Of a stretch of DNA of 64,000 nucleotides, positions 24,440 to 36,277 are shown in pieces. The stretch lies in contig OV884012.1 of assembly GCA_930367205.1 (NCBI GenBank), positions 52,225,239-52,289,238 of the forward strand, in the 5' to 3' direction. This stretch comes from Acanthosoma haemorrhoidale (taxonomy: Eukaryota > Arthropoda > Insecta > Hemiptera > Acanthosomatidae). The notes below the pieces were generated by a model. The model had not been told where the DNA came from. It saw only the letters and a list, made by a program, of their open reading frames with translations, and searched no databases. Made by a program: the position numbers and the translations under genes. Every line of letters starts with the position of its first letter. Position 1 is the stretch's first letter.

Positions 24440-27400
24440 GAGCCACTTGAAAACGATCACCTGCTCCTATGAGTAAATGCGTAATTTGCAGGAATGTTAC
24501 GTCATTAATAAAGTTCCCTGAAAATATATATTTTTACCTAACCTAATTATTCCCCGGAACCGCGTATGATGTAAAAACGATTTCAATTGCTAGGTATCGA
24601 ACTTTAATTTTAATTTGTCCTTTACCATAGGGAAACAATCAGAACTTATTCAACTTTTAAGATATTTAAATATATCATTTGATATAATATAATTATTTAA
24701 ATGCATATATATAATCATGCATATGTATGCATCTGTTGTTCTGCTATAGCATAAAAATGATTCAATCAACATGAAATTTTTACGGTTGTCCCACAATCAC
24801 AACAAAATAGACTGATTAGTTTTCGGTAGAATATATATTATTCTATTATGTTATTTACCTGTATATCTGTATTACCACCGCTATAAAAGAACAACACATG
24901 TATACAGACAGATAAGCGAGACTATTACCTAGGCATTATTGGCGGTTGTGAGATTAAATCGATGAAATATACTAACAGGCCCGACACTGCTCAGGTAGGA
25001 TATATTATCAGCTCTTGAAAATGGCAACGTGTGGTCCCGAATTTCATACCTTCACGGTAAAATAAAGGAGTGTTTTATTTAATCTTAATAGCACTTTAAA
25101 AGCTATTATGTGATCAGATAAATTGTTGATACACGAGAACGATGTCTAGAAATGTCCGTTTCAATCCATTGTGTACCCTGTCGGTGCCATGGCAAGGACC
25201 GAGTGTCCTACAAAAGTTGTTTAGGTTTCCGTACACCGTCCCCCCCAAGGACTCTAGCCACTCTCCCTAGACCACCTGTACCTCAGTTGAGGTCTCCCAC
25301 ACTCCTAATTTCTTTCAAAAAGGTCCCTGCAAGAAAAGGGACTCAAATTATTCCTTAATTTTTCAAATTTGAGAGCTTTGAAAAAAAGTCAAATATGTGG
25401 ATAAATATTGACTTGACAAACTCACTTCTATATTACTGTTTCTTATAGTTTGAAAGGGGAGTTTCTGGATATTCTTGTACAGAGCTAGGGGATAGCCCAC
25501 GAAGACATCAATAATTTTGTATTTATGTTCACAGCATGCCTGAAAAAATCGCTTAGGTCTCCCGAATCCGAATTCATCATGTGTACGAAACATTTCTCTC
25601 ACAAAAGAAACTAATGTTTGTGGTTTGTCGTACAAACAAGCCAGATGGAGAGCTGTAGAAAAAGCGTGAATGGGGAAAAGGGGTTAACGAGACCCCCCAA
25701 TCTGCTGTCAGTCAACACAGGCTCAGTAATAAATCACGATCAATCCAAAACTGGGTAGTGATTCTGAGTTGGAACAGAACTAATATGAAACTTATCCATA
25801 TACATATTTACTATGTACTTATAAGCAATTAAGTTTGCAGAGAATCAGTATGCCGAGTGCACAGCATAGGTACAATGTATGAATAAACTGTCCCTTTCAT
25901 TGTGCTACAATGAAAAAAAAAACTTTTTGCAAGCAAAACTCAAAAGTTGCTTTGGATTAAAATGTTGAATACATTCATTAGTATAAAACTAACATTGTTG
26001 TTACCCTTTTATAAATTAATTAAATATCCCCCCACACATGTTAATTAATTATATGCAAAACTGTTATTTATTTATTTGAACTAGGTTATGCAAGTCTTTT
26101 CATAGCTGTACTTGGAAAGTGACCGGGAAGGAGAGCACTATTAGTCAGTGAGTCTTGAAAGCCTTTATCCTTTAGCATTGTCTCACTATCTCAGCAGAAA
26201 TGCAGACTCTAGAGGCCAAACAGAGGTATTCCAGAAATCGAAATAAAATTTTTTTTTAATCATAATTGAAAACACTTAGCATCAACAAAAATTAAATTAA
26301 TCCATCGGTGCGAGCATTTTCTTGCAATGCAAATTTTCGTTTCTTCAATAATCAATTGAATAATGATAAATGTATTTTAATCAATGTTGGGAAATGTCAT
26401 TAAAACCACGCGTAAAAAGCTTATGACTGTGCGTTGTAGGATAGTCGTGATTAAATATTTATAGTGTTAACATCTGTTTATACTAGTCAGCTGCGACAGT
26501 CACAGGAAAATCTGCTTATTAACTGTTAGTCACAGGATATTTACTCAGTTTTACCCCAGATCTGATTTTGGTCACATTGTTACCTCAGGTAAGGTACTTT
26601 TGTTTTAACAAGTTCGCTAGGATGGAATGAAGGGCTGTATAAAACTTTATCTTGCCATAAAAAAACAAAATGAAATGTTGCTCTGTCAAATTTTGCATAA
26701 ATAATAGCGCATAAGTTCTCGCCCCTCTCACAAAAATTGTTAACAAACTTTCTCACGACAGTAAATATTTAACAACACTTTTTTGATTTACAAAAACAAC
26801 CCACAATAATGTCATAATTTATGGTAAATCCTTTACACAGGAGGGTTTTCTGGACAAGACGTTGAGGAATGAGCTCCGGATCAGTGTTCTATAGTTTAAA
26901 ATAGGTCTGCTTTATTCTAACTGAAATACAAAGGTTGGGTTCAATGCCGCTTGTTTTGTTCCTTACTTCGGTCGGCTGCAGACTCCTATCTAGACACAGG
27001 GGGGGGAGGAGTCTCAGTATGTATCTAGTAAATACCAGAGCAAATTCTTGGGACGATTTCAACACATATGGTTAACTCAGGGTACACAAATAGCAATAGC
27101 ACACGTCAATTAGGTACACAGCATTGCTGGCGGGGCGCCAATGAACCAATGTTTACTTCAGGCGAAACCTAACTTTGTTAAGGCACTGAGTCTTTGCACT
27201 GTAGCTGTTCAATAAATTAATGAACTATCCACAGGTGTCTTCATAACATCTTCTGGGTGGAACCTAAAACATTCTGACCAACGTGAGAATGGCCACTTGT
27301 TACGGTAACATATTATTTATATATTTTTGCTGAAGTAAATATTGCTTATTTGAAGTCAGTACTATCAGTGCTTGGACGACTTAATCGGCGTTTCTTATCC

Positions 27401-28343
27401 TAGCCCACCAGCACGAGGTCGAATGTTGACTAACGTACACTCACCCATCAGGACATCTTGTCTGCATTTGTTTACAGATGAATCGACTACATTAGTGGGC
27501 CGTGAGAGCTAGAATCGTAGTGCTGAACTGTACGAAATAATTGTCTGCTTGTTCGCTGTGACATTTTGCATGTTGTGTATTGCAGTGACCAGGGTTAATT
27601 TAGAAATTATTAAGTGGATAAGTTCATCTGGAGTTGGGCAGTTTTTGAGAAGTGGTGATATTAAAATAACATTGAATACATTTTTTTTTAATCATTTGAG
27701 TCTAATATAATAGCGAAATATTAGTAGGTATCATTAATTATAATTTTTATTATGTATTAATAGTTTTAATTAATTTGTTTTCACATTTTATTTCATGTTT
27801 TAATAGTTTCAATTATGGTTTTTATGTCAAACATTTATTGTTATACATGGGACGAGTTTATTCGTATTTTGTGAATAAGTACAGTTTTCCCGAAGGTTTT
27901 TTTACTCATTGCTTAGTGTTGTTGTTTTGTTTTTTTATAAAGTTTCCAACTTTTACTCCAGCTCTGTGGTGAGACTGTTGAACTGATGTTTCTACCAAAC
28001 CCCCCTTGTCGAGGCAACTCCACTCATTGAATATCTTACGTAAACCTACTGGGCTAATAGAAACAAAAAATATACAGTGTCAACAATTTATTTAGAGAAG
28101 TTGTAAATCATGGGATTGTGGTAATTTCTTGGTAGGTTTTGTGTTAATACCGCATCTTCTGTACATCTCACCCATAACGTTAAGTTTTTTGTGCGGTAGC
28201 CATTTCTTCCCTTCCAGGTCGGTAGTGCGATGCCCGTACCAGTGTGAAGTAACAACAGGAAGGGGTCTTTCTTGTTCCTTAAATTATTCACAGGTAATGC
28301 AGGATGTACTGATTGATAAAATGTTTTAAACACAGGCCATCTT
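24440..28343. other. Intergenic DNA with scattered repeat fragments
   Basis: No convincing gene. 25236-25318 is an inverted relative of 51257-51327 (separate entry). A GC-richer stretch at 26840-27130, with a G-run at 27001-27007, looks like retroelement debris but shows no motif I can name. The rest is AT-rich. Confidence 0.35.
25236..25318 (-). repeat. Dispersed repeat, also at 51257-51327
   Basis: Read on the minus strand, the blocks 'aggagtgtggga', 'gcctc/acctc', 'ggtaca' and 'agagtcc' occur in the same order and spacing as on the plus strand at 51257-51327. The two copies point in opposite directions about 26 kb apart. The family is not identified. Confidence 0.45.
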
Positions 28344-28665
28344 AAGGTACGGTTTCGCTGGAACTGCCGTAGTAGTCGACAGTGACTGCTGGCAGGTAAT
28401 TACTGTTTACTGGAGGTACTGTTGGAACTGGCTGGAGGTACTGTTGGAACTGGCTGGAGGTACTGTTGGAACTGGCTGGAGGTACTGTTGGAACTTGCTG
28501 GAGGTACTGTTGGAACTGGCTGTAGGTACTGTTGGAACTGGCTGGAGGTACTGTTGGAACTGGCCGGCAGTAGTGGTTGTGACGTATCGATTCGGTCTCT
28601 CACTGCTTAACTGCGAGCAGTCACTGTCAACCGTTACCGCTACAGTTCCAGCGAAATAGTCCCTT
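28344..28665. mobile_element. Short inverted-repeat element carrying a minisatellite
   Basis: The ends are inverted repeats. 28344-28366 and 28643-28665 agree at 20 of 23 positions (core 'tttcgctggaactg'). Inside them 'gacagtgactgc' at 28378-28389 is matched inverted at 28617-28628. The centre is filled by a tandem array (separate entry). No coding capacity is evident. It fits a small non-autonomous DNA transposon whose interior has expanded; no target duplication was found. Confidence 0.6.
28411..28562. repeat. 22-bp minisatellite, about seven copies
   Basis: The unit 'tggaggtactgttggaac' + 'tggc' repeats head to tail about seven times with very few changes (one 'ttgc' and one 'tgta' variant). 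A 22-bp unit is not a multiple of three, so the array reads in all frames as repetitive peptides; I treat those as artefacts. Confidence 0.93.
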
Positions 28666-29630
28666 TCGATAGTGAAAGGAGAAACACTTTCATCTAACTT
28701 TTCAAGAGCCGATTTTAAATTAGATGCTTGTCTCTTGAAAAATTATATCCCCTGATCCAGGATTATAGGAGAACCGAAATAAAAAAAAAGAAAAATAGAA
28801 ATACAAATCAAAAATTAAAATCTGTCTTATTGGACAATAAGCAGTTATGATAAATTACTGGGCTCATACTGTATTTACCGTCCCATCCTACCCCACTGAT
28901 ACACACAATTCACACAATTATTAGGCGTTACCATAGTTCCTATAAAAATTATTGTAATTTTTTTTTCAATATCCGACTTTCAATAAAAATGTCTAATTTC
29001 CATAATCATTGCATATTGATGAATTCAGTTTTACCTCATGGAAGATCTTTTCTCTTATAGCTGTTATTTTACATTTTGCATCACAGTTGTCCTCGTCGTG
29101 AAAAATACGATCGTAATTGCTTTTTAAATTTACTGATAGCTCACGGTTGAAATAGGTTTTAAATTTCGTTTTTGTGAATTCCTGGAAGGGGTCAATATTA
29201 TTATAGTTTATTATGCCGAGTTGCAGCTATCGTCGTTTGAGAAGTTATTTTAAAATAAGTAAATTACATAGGATGTAGGAATGAAATATAGAAAAGAAAA
29301 CATACGTAATATGATAATAACAACTGTAATTAGTTTCATTATATCCTGTGTAATTTACATACTTCCAAAATTACAACTGCTGCATTATTTGTTTAACAGT
29401 TAAAATTGATAGCGAATAGGTTATCTTTTGTAAAAGTATTTGCTTTTAGGGTTTCGTTGATTTTTTTTTTTTAGAAACCCCTATTTTTTACCTGCGCGTC
29501 TTTCTATATTGGTCTTTACGAATCCTCTGTTTGAGATAAGACATGGAATTAATTAGCATTTGTCCGGCACCCCCACTAGTGGAGGTCTTGTCTAACTACT
29601 TCCCAGGCGTCAAAAAGAGACAAACCTCTG
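28666..29630. other. Intergenic DNA, nothing recognised
   Basis: AT-rich with poly-A and poly-T runs (for example 29460-29473). No gene or bounded repeat seen. Confidence 0.4.
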
Positions 29631-29639
29631 GTCTTTGAC

Positions 29640-30110
29640 CTTTGCTATCAGCTTAGGTGGTGGGCAGCTTAATCTATTCATCAGTCTATTTATCAGTTTA
29701 TTGATCTGACTCCATAAGATCTTAAAAGGTGTGGCCCGACATTGCACTGTGCTCAGGAGAACAGGTAAAGGCTAGGTATTATAGGTAGTTGTTCTTGGAA
29801 TGACCACGAGTTTCTGAGGGTAAACCAAATCCGTCCCAAAGGCGAGTGTGAAACTGAAAGCGGTAGGCTGGACCACTGGGGGATACGCTACTAGGTACAC
29901 TTTGCATGTCCTCAGAAGTAGTCGTCTGCATGGAAGCGGGGAGAAGCCAGGAAACTCCACTAGGAAGGCTGTAGAGGCTGACAGCGCCGAAAATAAATCT
30001 ACCGGGTTATGAATGGAGAGGTACATAAGTAATTTAATAAGAAAGCCATTGTTTGAGTAAAGTAGCAAGCGCCAGTGCAGGAATAGCAGTGTTCACTTCA
30101 AGTGTCAGAT
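29640..30110 (-). repeat. LTR-family fragment related to 49.37-49.9 kb
   Basis: Read on the minus strand this matches the plus strand of the probable LTR at 48983-50057. Shared blocks in order are 'cttcctagtgg', 'cacactc', 'cctttggga', 'taccctcaga', 'cgtggtcattccaag', 'ctcctga' and 'ggagtcagat'. It is diverged and lacks the U3 part seen in the other copy. The long minus-strand frame over it (29772-30068) follows the repeat and is not taken as a gene. Confidence 0.65.
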
Positions 30111-30439
30111 TCCGACTGACTAAAAAACTGTTTTATTTCTTAACCCCTTAAAAACTTCTTTGAGGCAAATAAAAAAAACAAAAAAATATGTACAATGAAA
30201 TAGGCACCGTGATACAGTACACATGCATTTCAAGGAGGAACTTAATCCTAACAAAATCGGTTGGACAATTATACAAACTAAAACATGTTCAGGTAAGTGA
30301 TGGTGCTCACATTCGAGTTACAAAGCGGAAACTAAAACTCACTATAAACTAGGCTGATAGTGGGTGATTAGGCAGATGGGGATGGTATCCGTTCCACTAG
30401 GGCTGTGATTGAGTGCACCAGTTGGCCTAAGGTAGTCAC

Positions 30440-30718
30440 AAAGGCCTTTCTTCATTCATGACTATTGCATCCGGACAACCGGGTACAAATGGATTGGCAG
30501 AGCGCTATGAACAATTTTTTTTAAATAAACTGAAATTCATGAGTAACCATAGAACCCCAGTAAAATACTTAGTACGCGACATCTTATTCCGCTTTCGAGC
30601 AACTCCACTTCAATATGGCAAATCACCAGCCGAATATTGTTTAAATAGACCACTAAAAATTAAATTAGACCTACTCCAGCCTCCTTCACATTACCACACT
30701 TCAATCCAGGTTGTATAA
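30440..30718 (+). pseudogene. Ty3/gypsy integrase core fragment
   Basis: An open stretch reads GQPGTNGLAERYEQFFLNKL, then FRFRATPLQYGKSPAEYCLN and a PLKIKLDLLQP-like tail. This is the C-terminal half of a gypsy-type integrase core: the N-G-x-A-E-R motif holding the catalytic Glu, then 'RATPxxxxGKSPAE'. The upstream catalytic Asp residues and the rest of pol are not recognisable nearby. It is an orphan fragment, opposite in strand to the LTR-like repeat at 29.64-30.11 kb. Confidence 0.8.
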
Positions 30719-31120
30719 AACGTAATTTTACTGTGAGAGTTCGAGTGTAGTCACAAAATTACATAGGACAAAAACCATGGAAGTTTGACACCATCATTAA
30801 CTTTACTGGGACGTACCTTGTCACTATCAATTTCGTTTTTCAATTTTCTGAATGATGGATTCACAGCATGAAGTCCAAAGAAACTTTTTGTTGTGGGTCT
30901 CTGAGTGCAGCAGTCTTTGTTGATAAGTTGGGGATAAATCGGGAATACTAAGTAACCATGCCAAAAATCCATCGTACATCATCAGAATTTTAAGGACGCG
31001 GTGCCTCCATGACTGCTTCACCTTTTTCTGGAGATTTTGAAATGTTATTTCTACTTATGACATGGTATGATATCTTAGTTTGATACAATACGCGTTCAGC
31101 TTTATTAAAATGTGAGTAGA

Positions 31121-31518
31121 AGGCCCGGAGGTGGACCGAACATGCGACCAGGCGGTACCTGCAGTGCTTGTAGGACAGACCATGAACAATGTCATCAAAC
31201 TATGTCACTACACCATCTAAGAATAAAATGTTTTGATAATCCAATTAAATAAAGATTTTGTTGAGCCTGAGTGAAGGTGTCCAGAAATGTTATGAACAGC
31301 GTTGGATTGCTGTGCTTTTGTTACACAACACATATTGTTACATAACATTTCTGGACGCCTTCACTCAGGCTCAACAAAATCTTTATTTAATTGGATTAAA
31401 GAAAGCATTTTATTCTTAGATGGTGCAGTGACATAGTTTGATGACATTGTCGTTCATGGTCTGTCCTACAAGCACTGCAGGTACCGCCTGGCCGCATGTT
31501 CGGTCCACCTCCGGGCCT
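31121..31518. repeat. Long inverted repeat (hairpin), ~180-bp arms, ~36-bp loop
   Basis: The left arm (31121-31298) and right arm (31335-31518) are reverse complements at roughly 95% identity. I count a handful of substitutions, one 3-base indel and one small mismatched cluster. Outer ends are GC-rich ('aggcccggaggtgg'), inner ends AT-rich. If transcribed on either strand it would form a very stable hairpin. There is no coding frame in the arms. It could be a foldback or MITE element, or an inverted duplication of part of a longer repeat. Confidence 0.92.
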
Positions 31519-31820
31519 ACTTTACCACTTTATCCTCGTCGCCAACTACTTAATGTCATAACCCAAAGGAAATATTTATAATAACGCACAATAATTAAAG
31601 TACTGTGACTCACCAAAGAACATATTAAATAAAAAATGTAACCTAACGGGGAAGTAATCAGACACAGTGCTGGAAATATCAGAACAACTACACACTTTTT
31701 GTGTTCGAATAAAAATTCGCCAATATTGGAGTCTAAATATGTTTAATAGCCGCACGCTTCTCGCGTGTAAACATATTATTTGATTAACATATTATATATA
31801 ATACCTTGCAGTAAATATAC

Positions 31821-31946
31821 CTCTAGATCGATGTTTTCTTTATCTAGTTTAGCCCAGGAGTAGAAGAGAGCTGCGTGAGCCTGCGCCGGTGTTTGCCAAC
31901 TGCCTTTAGGTGCTACCATATTTCTTTGAACATCTTGTTTTTTCAT
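31821..31946 (-). other. Candidate orphan coding exon, unassigned
   Basis: From an ATG at 31944-31946 the minus strand encodes a 42-codon open stretch (start MKKQDVQRNMVAPKGSW) ending at a possible donor GTATAT at 31820. Codon use is more gene-like than in the surroundings. I recognise no family, and I find no convincing partner exon; the next 300 bases downstream are the long hairpin. It could be a lost-exon relic or chance. Confidence 0.25.
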
Positions 31947-32640
31947 CTTTCAAAACTGAACGATACAATTAATAATTTATCACTGATTTCAAACTGGAAG
32001 GGCCGGGTATATAAGTAGTTGGCCCCTTATTAGAAAATTTCACTTTGTATGTAAAATATGTTCAAAAAATGCAAAAATTATTTATATGAAACATATACTG
32101 TTTATTTTCTAATAAAGGTCTTAGTTCATGGTTCAGATATAATAGTATTTAACCTAAATAACAATGAATCATGTGGTTAGATGTACACTTTTCATAAGTT
32201 GGTACTTTTTCAGAATTAAGGACAAGTTTGGATAAGGTTATTACTACTATGAAACAGACATTTGAAATTAATCTGGTAGTAATATGGAATGTTTGTTTGA
32301 CTGTAAGCTCTGACTTTATACGTGGAAGGAAAATGTCATTTTTTGCAGATTTCATAATAAAGACAAACATTTAGTTCAAGCACTGCCATTCCCAAATGTT
32401 TGGTGTTGATGGTAGTTCTCAAGACAATGTCTGACCTCCTACCATATGGCAGCGTGTGCATTTTATTAGTGCAATTCGTAAACAATTAATACTTCTCATA
32501 AAAGAGTAGTCAACTTGTCAAAATTTGTTTCATGAATTAATGTAAAGTCCTACTTTATCGGATTCCAAAACGCGATATCAAGGTTCCTTTCACGTCATAC
32601 GGTTCATAACGCACGGCTGGGGGTACACGTTTTACATACT

Positions 32641-32924
32641 GATTTGTAGGGCACAAATACTTCCGGTGAAGTTGCTGCGACTTACGGACATCTTGGGGCA
32701 CCTATGTTATTTTTAGTCTTGAATCACTAAATGGATGTAGTCATGGGTTCTATTTTATGCAGAACAAAGTACAACACGGTGCAGTAGCACTTAATACAAA
32801 TATGACTGTGGATTGAAGCTAGTATGCATTCACCATGTACATCCCCATTTACTGATTCAAGGTTCAAAATGATTACAAAAAAGACCTCAAGATGTCACTA
32901 CAAGTATGTGTGCACTACAAATAT
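32641..32924. mobile_element. Palindromic MITE-like element
   Basis: The left arm 32641-32745 and right arm 32827-32924 are diverged inverted repeats. Shared blocks are 'atttgtag.gcac', 'gacatcttg.gg', 'cttgaatca.taaatgg' and 'atgta'. An ~80-bp centre has no coding frame. Flanking minus-strand sequence (32565-32640 and 32945-33060) shows unusually open frames that I cannot assign. Confidence 0.55.
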
Positions 32925-33060
32925 GAAAAATACTTACCCATAGAGGTGCTCTCAAAACCACATAGAGTGAAAATATCCTTAGTCCTGAATAGTTCAACGT
33001 TTGACAAACAGTATCAGGTTTATCAATAGGCAGGGGTATTCTACATGGGTACTGGGGAAC

Positions 33061-36000
33061 CCTTGTGTATATAACAAATTAATTATTTGTGGGCACACAT
33101 TGTTGTTGATGAATAATAACAATCCACAGCTAGCCATTAGTGGGGATTTATCATGGCTCTAGCCATAAACCTACAAACACTAGTTTGGAGCTTTACTACT
33201 TTACTTTATTTTTCTGTTAAATTAAGTGATGGCTATGTTTACATGATCACTGGAATGAGGAATCGAGCTTTCTTGGTAAAATTAGTTCAAATCTGTAAAA
33301 TTGGTAGGAATAAAGAGTGTTAGCGCTCTAAAAAAAAAGTATATATAAATTTAGTTTTAATAATTGGTTTATTTTTTATTTTTAAACATTGATTTTTCAT
33401 ACTTTAACAGTTTTAATTATGTCATAATGTTAAGAACGAAGGAGAAAAATTATTATTTGTTACAAAACGTGAATGTTTAAAGATTAGATTTAGAATTGCG
33501 TTATCGGTAAACTCGAATAACACCAAATGTTTCAGTGCAAGCTTTGTTTACATAAAGAGGATTAACTCGGACTGTTACTTAGCCAACACCAGTTGTATGT
33601 TAGACACGGCCACGAAACCCACGACCGCTAGACTGTTAAAACTAAGTCAGTGCGTTAAAGTAAAAAGGTAATTTTTTTTCTGTGAATTTAATTACGTCTA
33701 ATCGAGAAGAGATCCTGAGGGAAAGACATTTCTCGACCGAGACACCTATACGACACTTCAAGAGACGACCGCTCACAGACAATCATCTGTCATCAGCTCC
33801 CGTCGAAGTATTGTTCACCTCCATGTCGACAGCGGCCATCCACGTACTGCAAATCTCCAGTCTTCAGGTCGTACTCATTCTTACTTACTACTATTGTCAA
33901 TTTTCTGCATTCTCATATGGAACATGAAATTATGAGATTCAAATTCTCGTGAGCCGTGTATTTCAGTCAACTATTGGGCCATGACATAAATTTATTTGTC
34001 ACGACATACAACGGAAACAAAGAGCTCTGAATAAACAATTATTGAACCTTAACATTTATTCATGTTATTTAACTTGTAATGTAACAATCTGGCCAGATAA
34101 AATTATATTTGGGTTTCATTTATCAAATCAACATTTTTGTTGATCGATTCAATTGCTAATTGTAACAAGTATATTGCTCAAATAATTATTGTTGCAATTA
34201 CACTTGTTTATTTAATTATGGTGAATACTATCTAATAAATTCACATAGACCTACAAAATTAATAAGTATTTACTCTTTCATTTCGTCATTTGAGATACAT
34301 ATCAATTTAGAATCAAATTAATTATGAATTTAATATGTACATATTCAATAATACGGAAGCAATTATAATTATTGATCAACATCGTAGAATAAGAAGAATC
34401 ATTTGTTTTTTTTGATAATTTATTTATGTATAAAAAGAAAGGATGGTGTGACAATAAATCTGGAAATCTTTTATTGGAAAAATTATTTTGGTTTACCATT
34501 TCTTGCTTTCCTCATTTATGTTTTACCAATTAATTTTATAGTCCTTCAGGGGAAGAACCAGCAAGTAATTTATATAAGGTGAGTAGATTTGCAGATTGCA
34601 AACAATTCGCCGCTACTGCCGAAACAAAGAGAATCTCAGCCTTTTCAGCAGTGAGCTAATTCTAGTATCCTGGCATGACAACACAGAGTGCTCTGATAAT
34701 CAAGTTCAATACTCCTCTAACCAAAGCTACAAGTTATTAGCCAGGCCCAATGTGCAGCATCACCGTTGTACAAAAAGACAATTTTTGCATGTCTTAAGAA
34801 GTGTAGTATAAAAGAGACATGCCTTAACGCTAAAAGAGAAATCAGGAATCCTGGGAGTCTGAACTACAAATGCCAGCAGACTGTCAAACTAGTGGTGTCA
34901 GCACTAGCTAAGCCAGTTTCAGTGACTGCTCAAGGAGGGACTGCATAATATATCAACCACACATACTTTGAAGAAGGAGATTATGGGAATGAAAACTATG
35001 CTGGAAGCAGAAATCTCGCTTGAGAATCCTTCGTTTTTAGGTTTATGGCTAGAGCTACAATGAATGCACATTAATGGCTAGCTAGCTCTAGGATGTTTAT
35101 TGCTAGTTGTGGGTTCAGTTATGTTTGAAAACAACAAATCATTAATTTATTATATACACAAAGGTGTTCAACAGTTCACACTGCCATTAGTAAATGCTAA
35201 ACTTGTTGCTAATCATTTCGGTGTCTGATCTAATATTGTAATGGATCTTGACATAGTAGCAAGAGCAAACTAAGAGAGTTCAGGTATGTCGAATAAATGA
35301 CAGAAGACAGGCCCATTATTCAAAACCAGAAGACAAATGGAGGAGGCCTGTGCTTCAGCATTATCTTGTCATGGAACAAGTGGATATTTAAACAAAGAGT
35401 AGTCTTGGCAGAAAAGGGTCCCTAGCATTTGGCGATGGTAAAATGTAGAATGCTGCTTGAGTAGCAAACAGCTTAATGACAATAGCATGATATATGGAGC
35501 AGAATGGAATAGTGGAGACCATACCCAAAGTTAAGGAGGAGCTGATGACCCTCGAAGTCAGGTTCAACATTACAGGCAGGGGCTACTCAAAAAATCGTGG
35601 CAAAGGCTGGAAAAACTCTACCAGAAAGTGTTGACGCTTCCATAGATGGATGCATTAAGTCTGGAGGGGAGGTATAATTAATTTATTCTTCCACCACAGG
35701 TATAATAGACAAGGTATTATGGTAATAATAGGTACATTTACTAAACTGGAGTTGCTGAAGTGGAGATTGAGCCACTCTAATTCAGGACTACGAACGGCAG
35801 CTTTGAAATTAGCAGTGAAAGTGAGAAGACTGCCCTTGTACAGATGAGACACCACATATCAGTACATAAACCAAAACTGAGCAAACGACACGGCTTCCCT
35901 TGGGATAAACACAAGGAATGTTTAATGATATCACCATCGTTTCACATGTAGACAGCTGGCTTAATTCTCTGACAAAATATAAACAAGAACAAGGCAGTGA

Positions 36001-36277
36001 ATGATGAGTTAAAATCTCATACATTTCATTAATGTTGTCAAGAAGAAGTTTGCTATAAATATAAATAGTAGCAGAAATATTGTTGTGATGTACAGATCTA
36101 CATGATTGTAAGGAATTAAAAAATAACAGCAGTAAATAGATTGGAAAAGACCCAATAAACGTTTTCAGATTGTTTATTGTGAAAATAATTACAAGTCTAA
36201 GCACATATTTACAGTTGTTTCACATTTTAGTATATAAAGCCTTAATTAAATATTTAATAAACCTCAGGGAAATAGGA
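33061..36277. other. Intergenic DNA, no assigned gene
   Basis: Several 60-130-codon frames occur (plus 33682-33927 and 34596-34948; minus 35809-36204), but none shows a domain, signal peptide or paired splice sites. 33560-33900 and 34600-35700 are less AT-rich than average and may be old retroelement sequence. The part next to 36277 should hold the 3' UTR of the minus-strand MRRF gene. Confidence 0.35.

Noticed and set aside
28411..28562. CRISPR-like array
   Set aside because: Units are contiguous with no unique spacers and the genome is eukaryotic; it is a minisatellite.
28400..28659. Overlapping repetitive peptides on both strands
   Set aside because: Produced by the 22-bp minisatellite read in several frames.
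30751..31021. Two overlapping minus-strand frames of 64 and 73 codons
   Set aside because: They overlap in different phases with no domain or splice signals, and lie between retroelement debris and the long hairpin.
35809..36204. 131-codon minus-strand frame beyond MRRF
   Set aside because: No homology features, a mixed hydrophobic composition typical of chance AT-rich frames, and it probably overlaps the MRRF 3' UTR.
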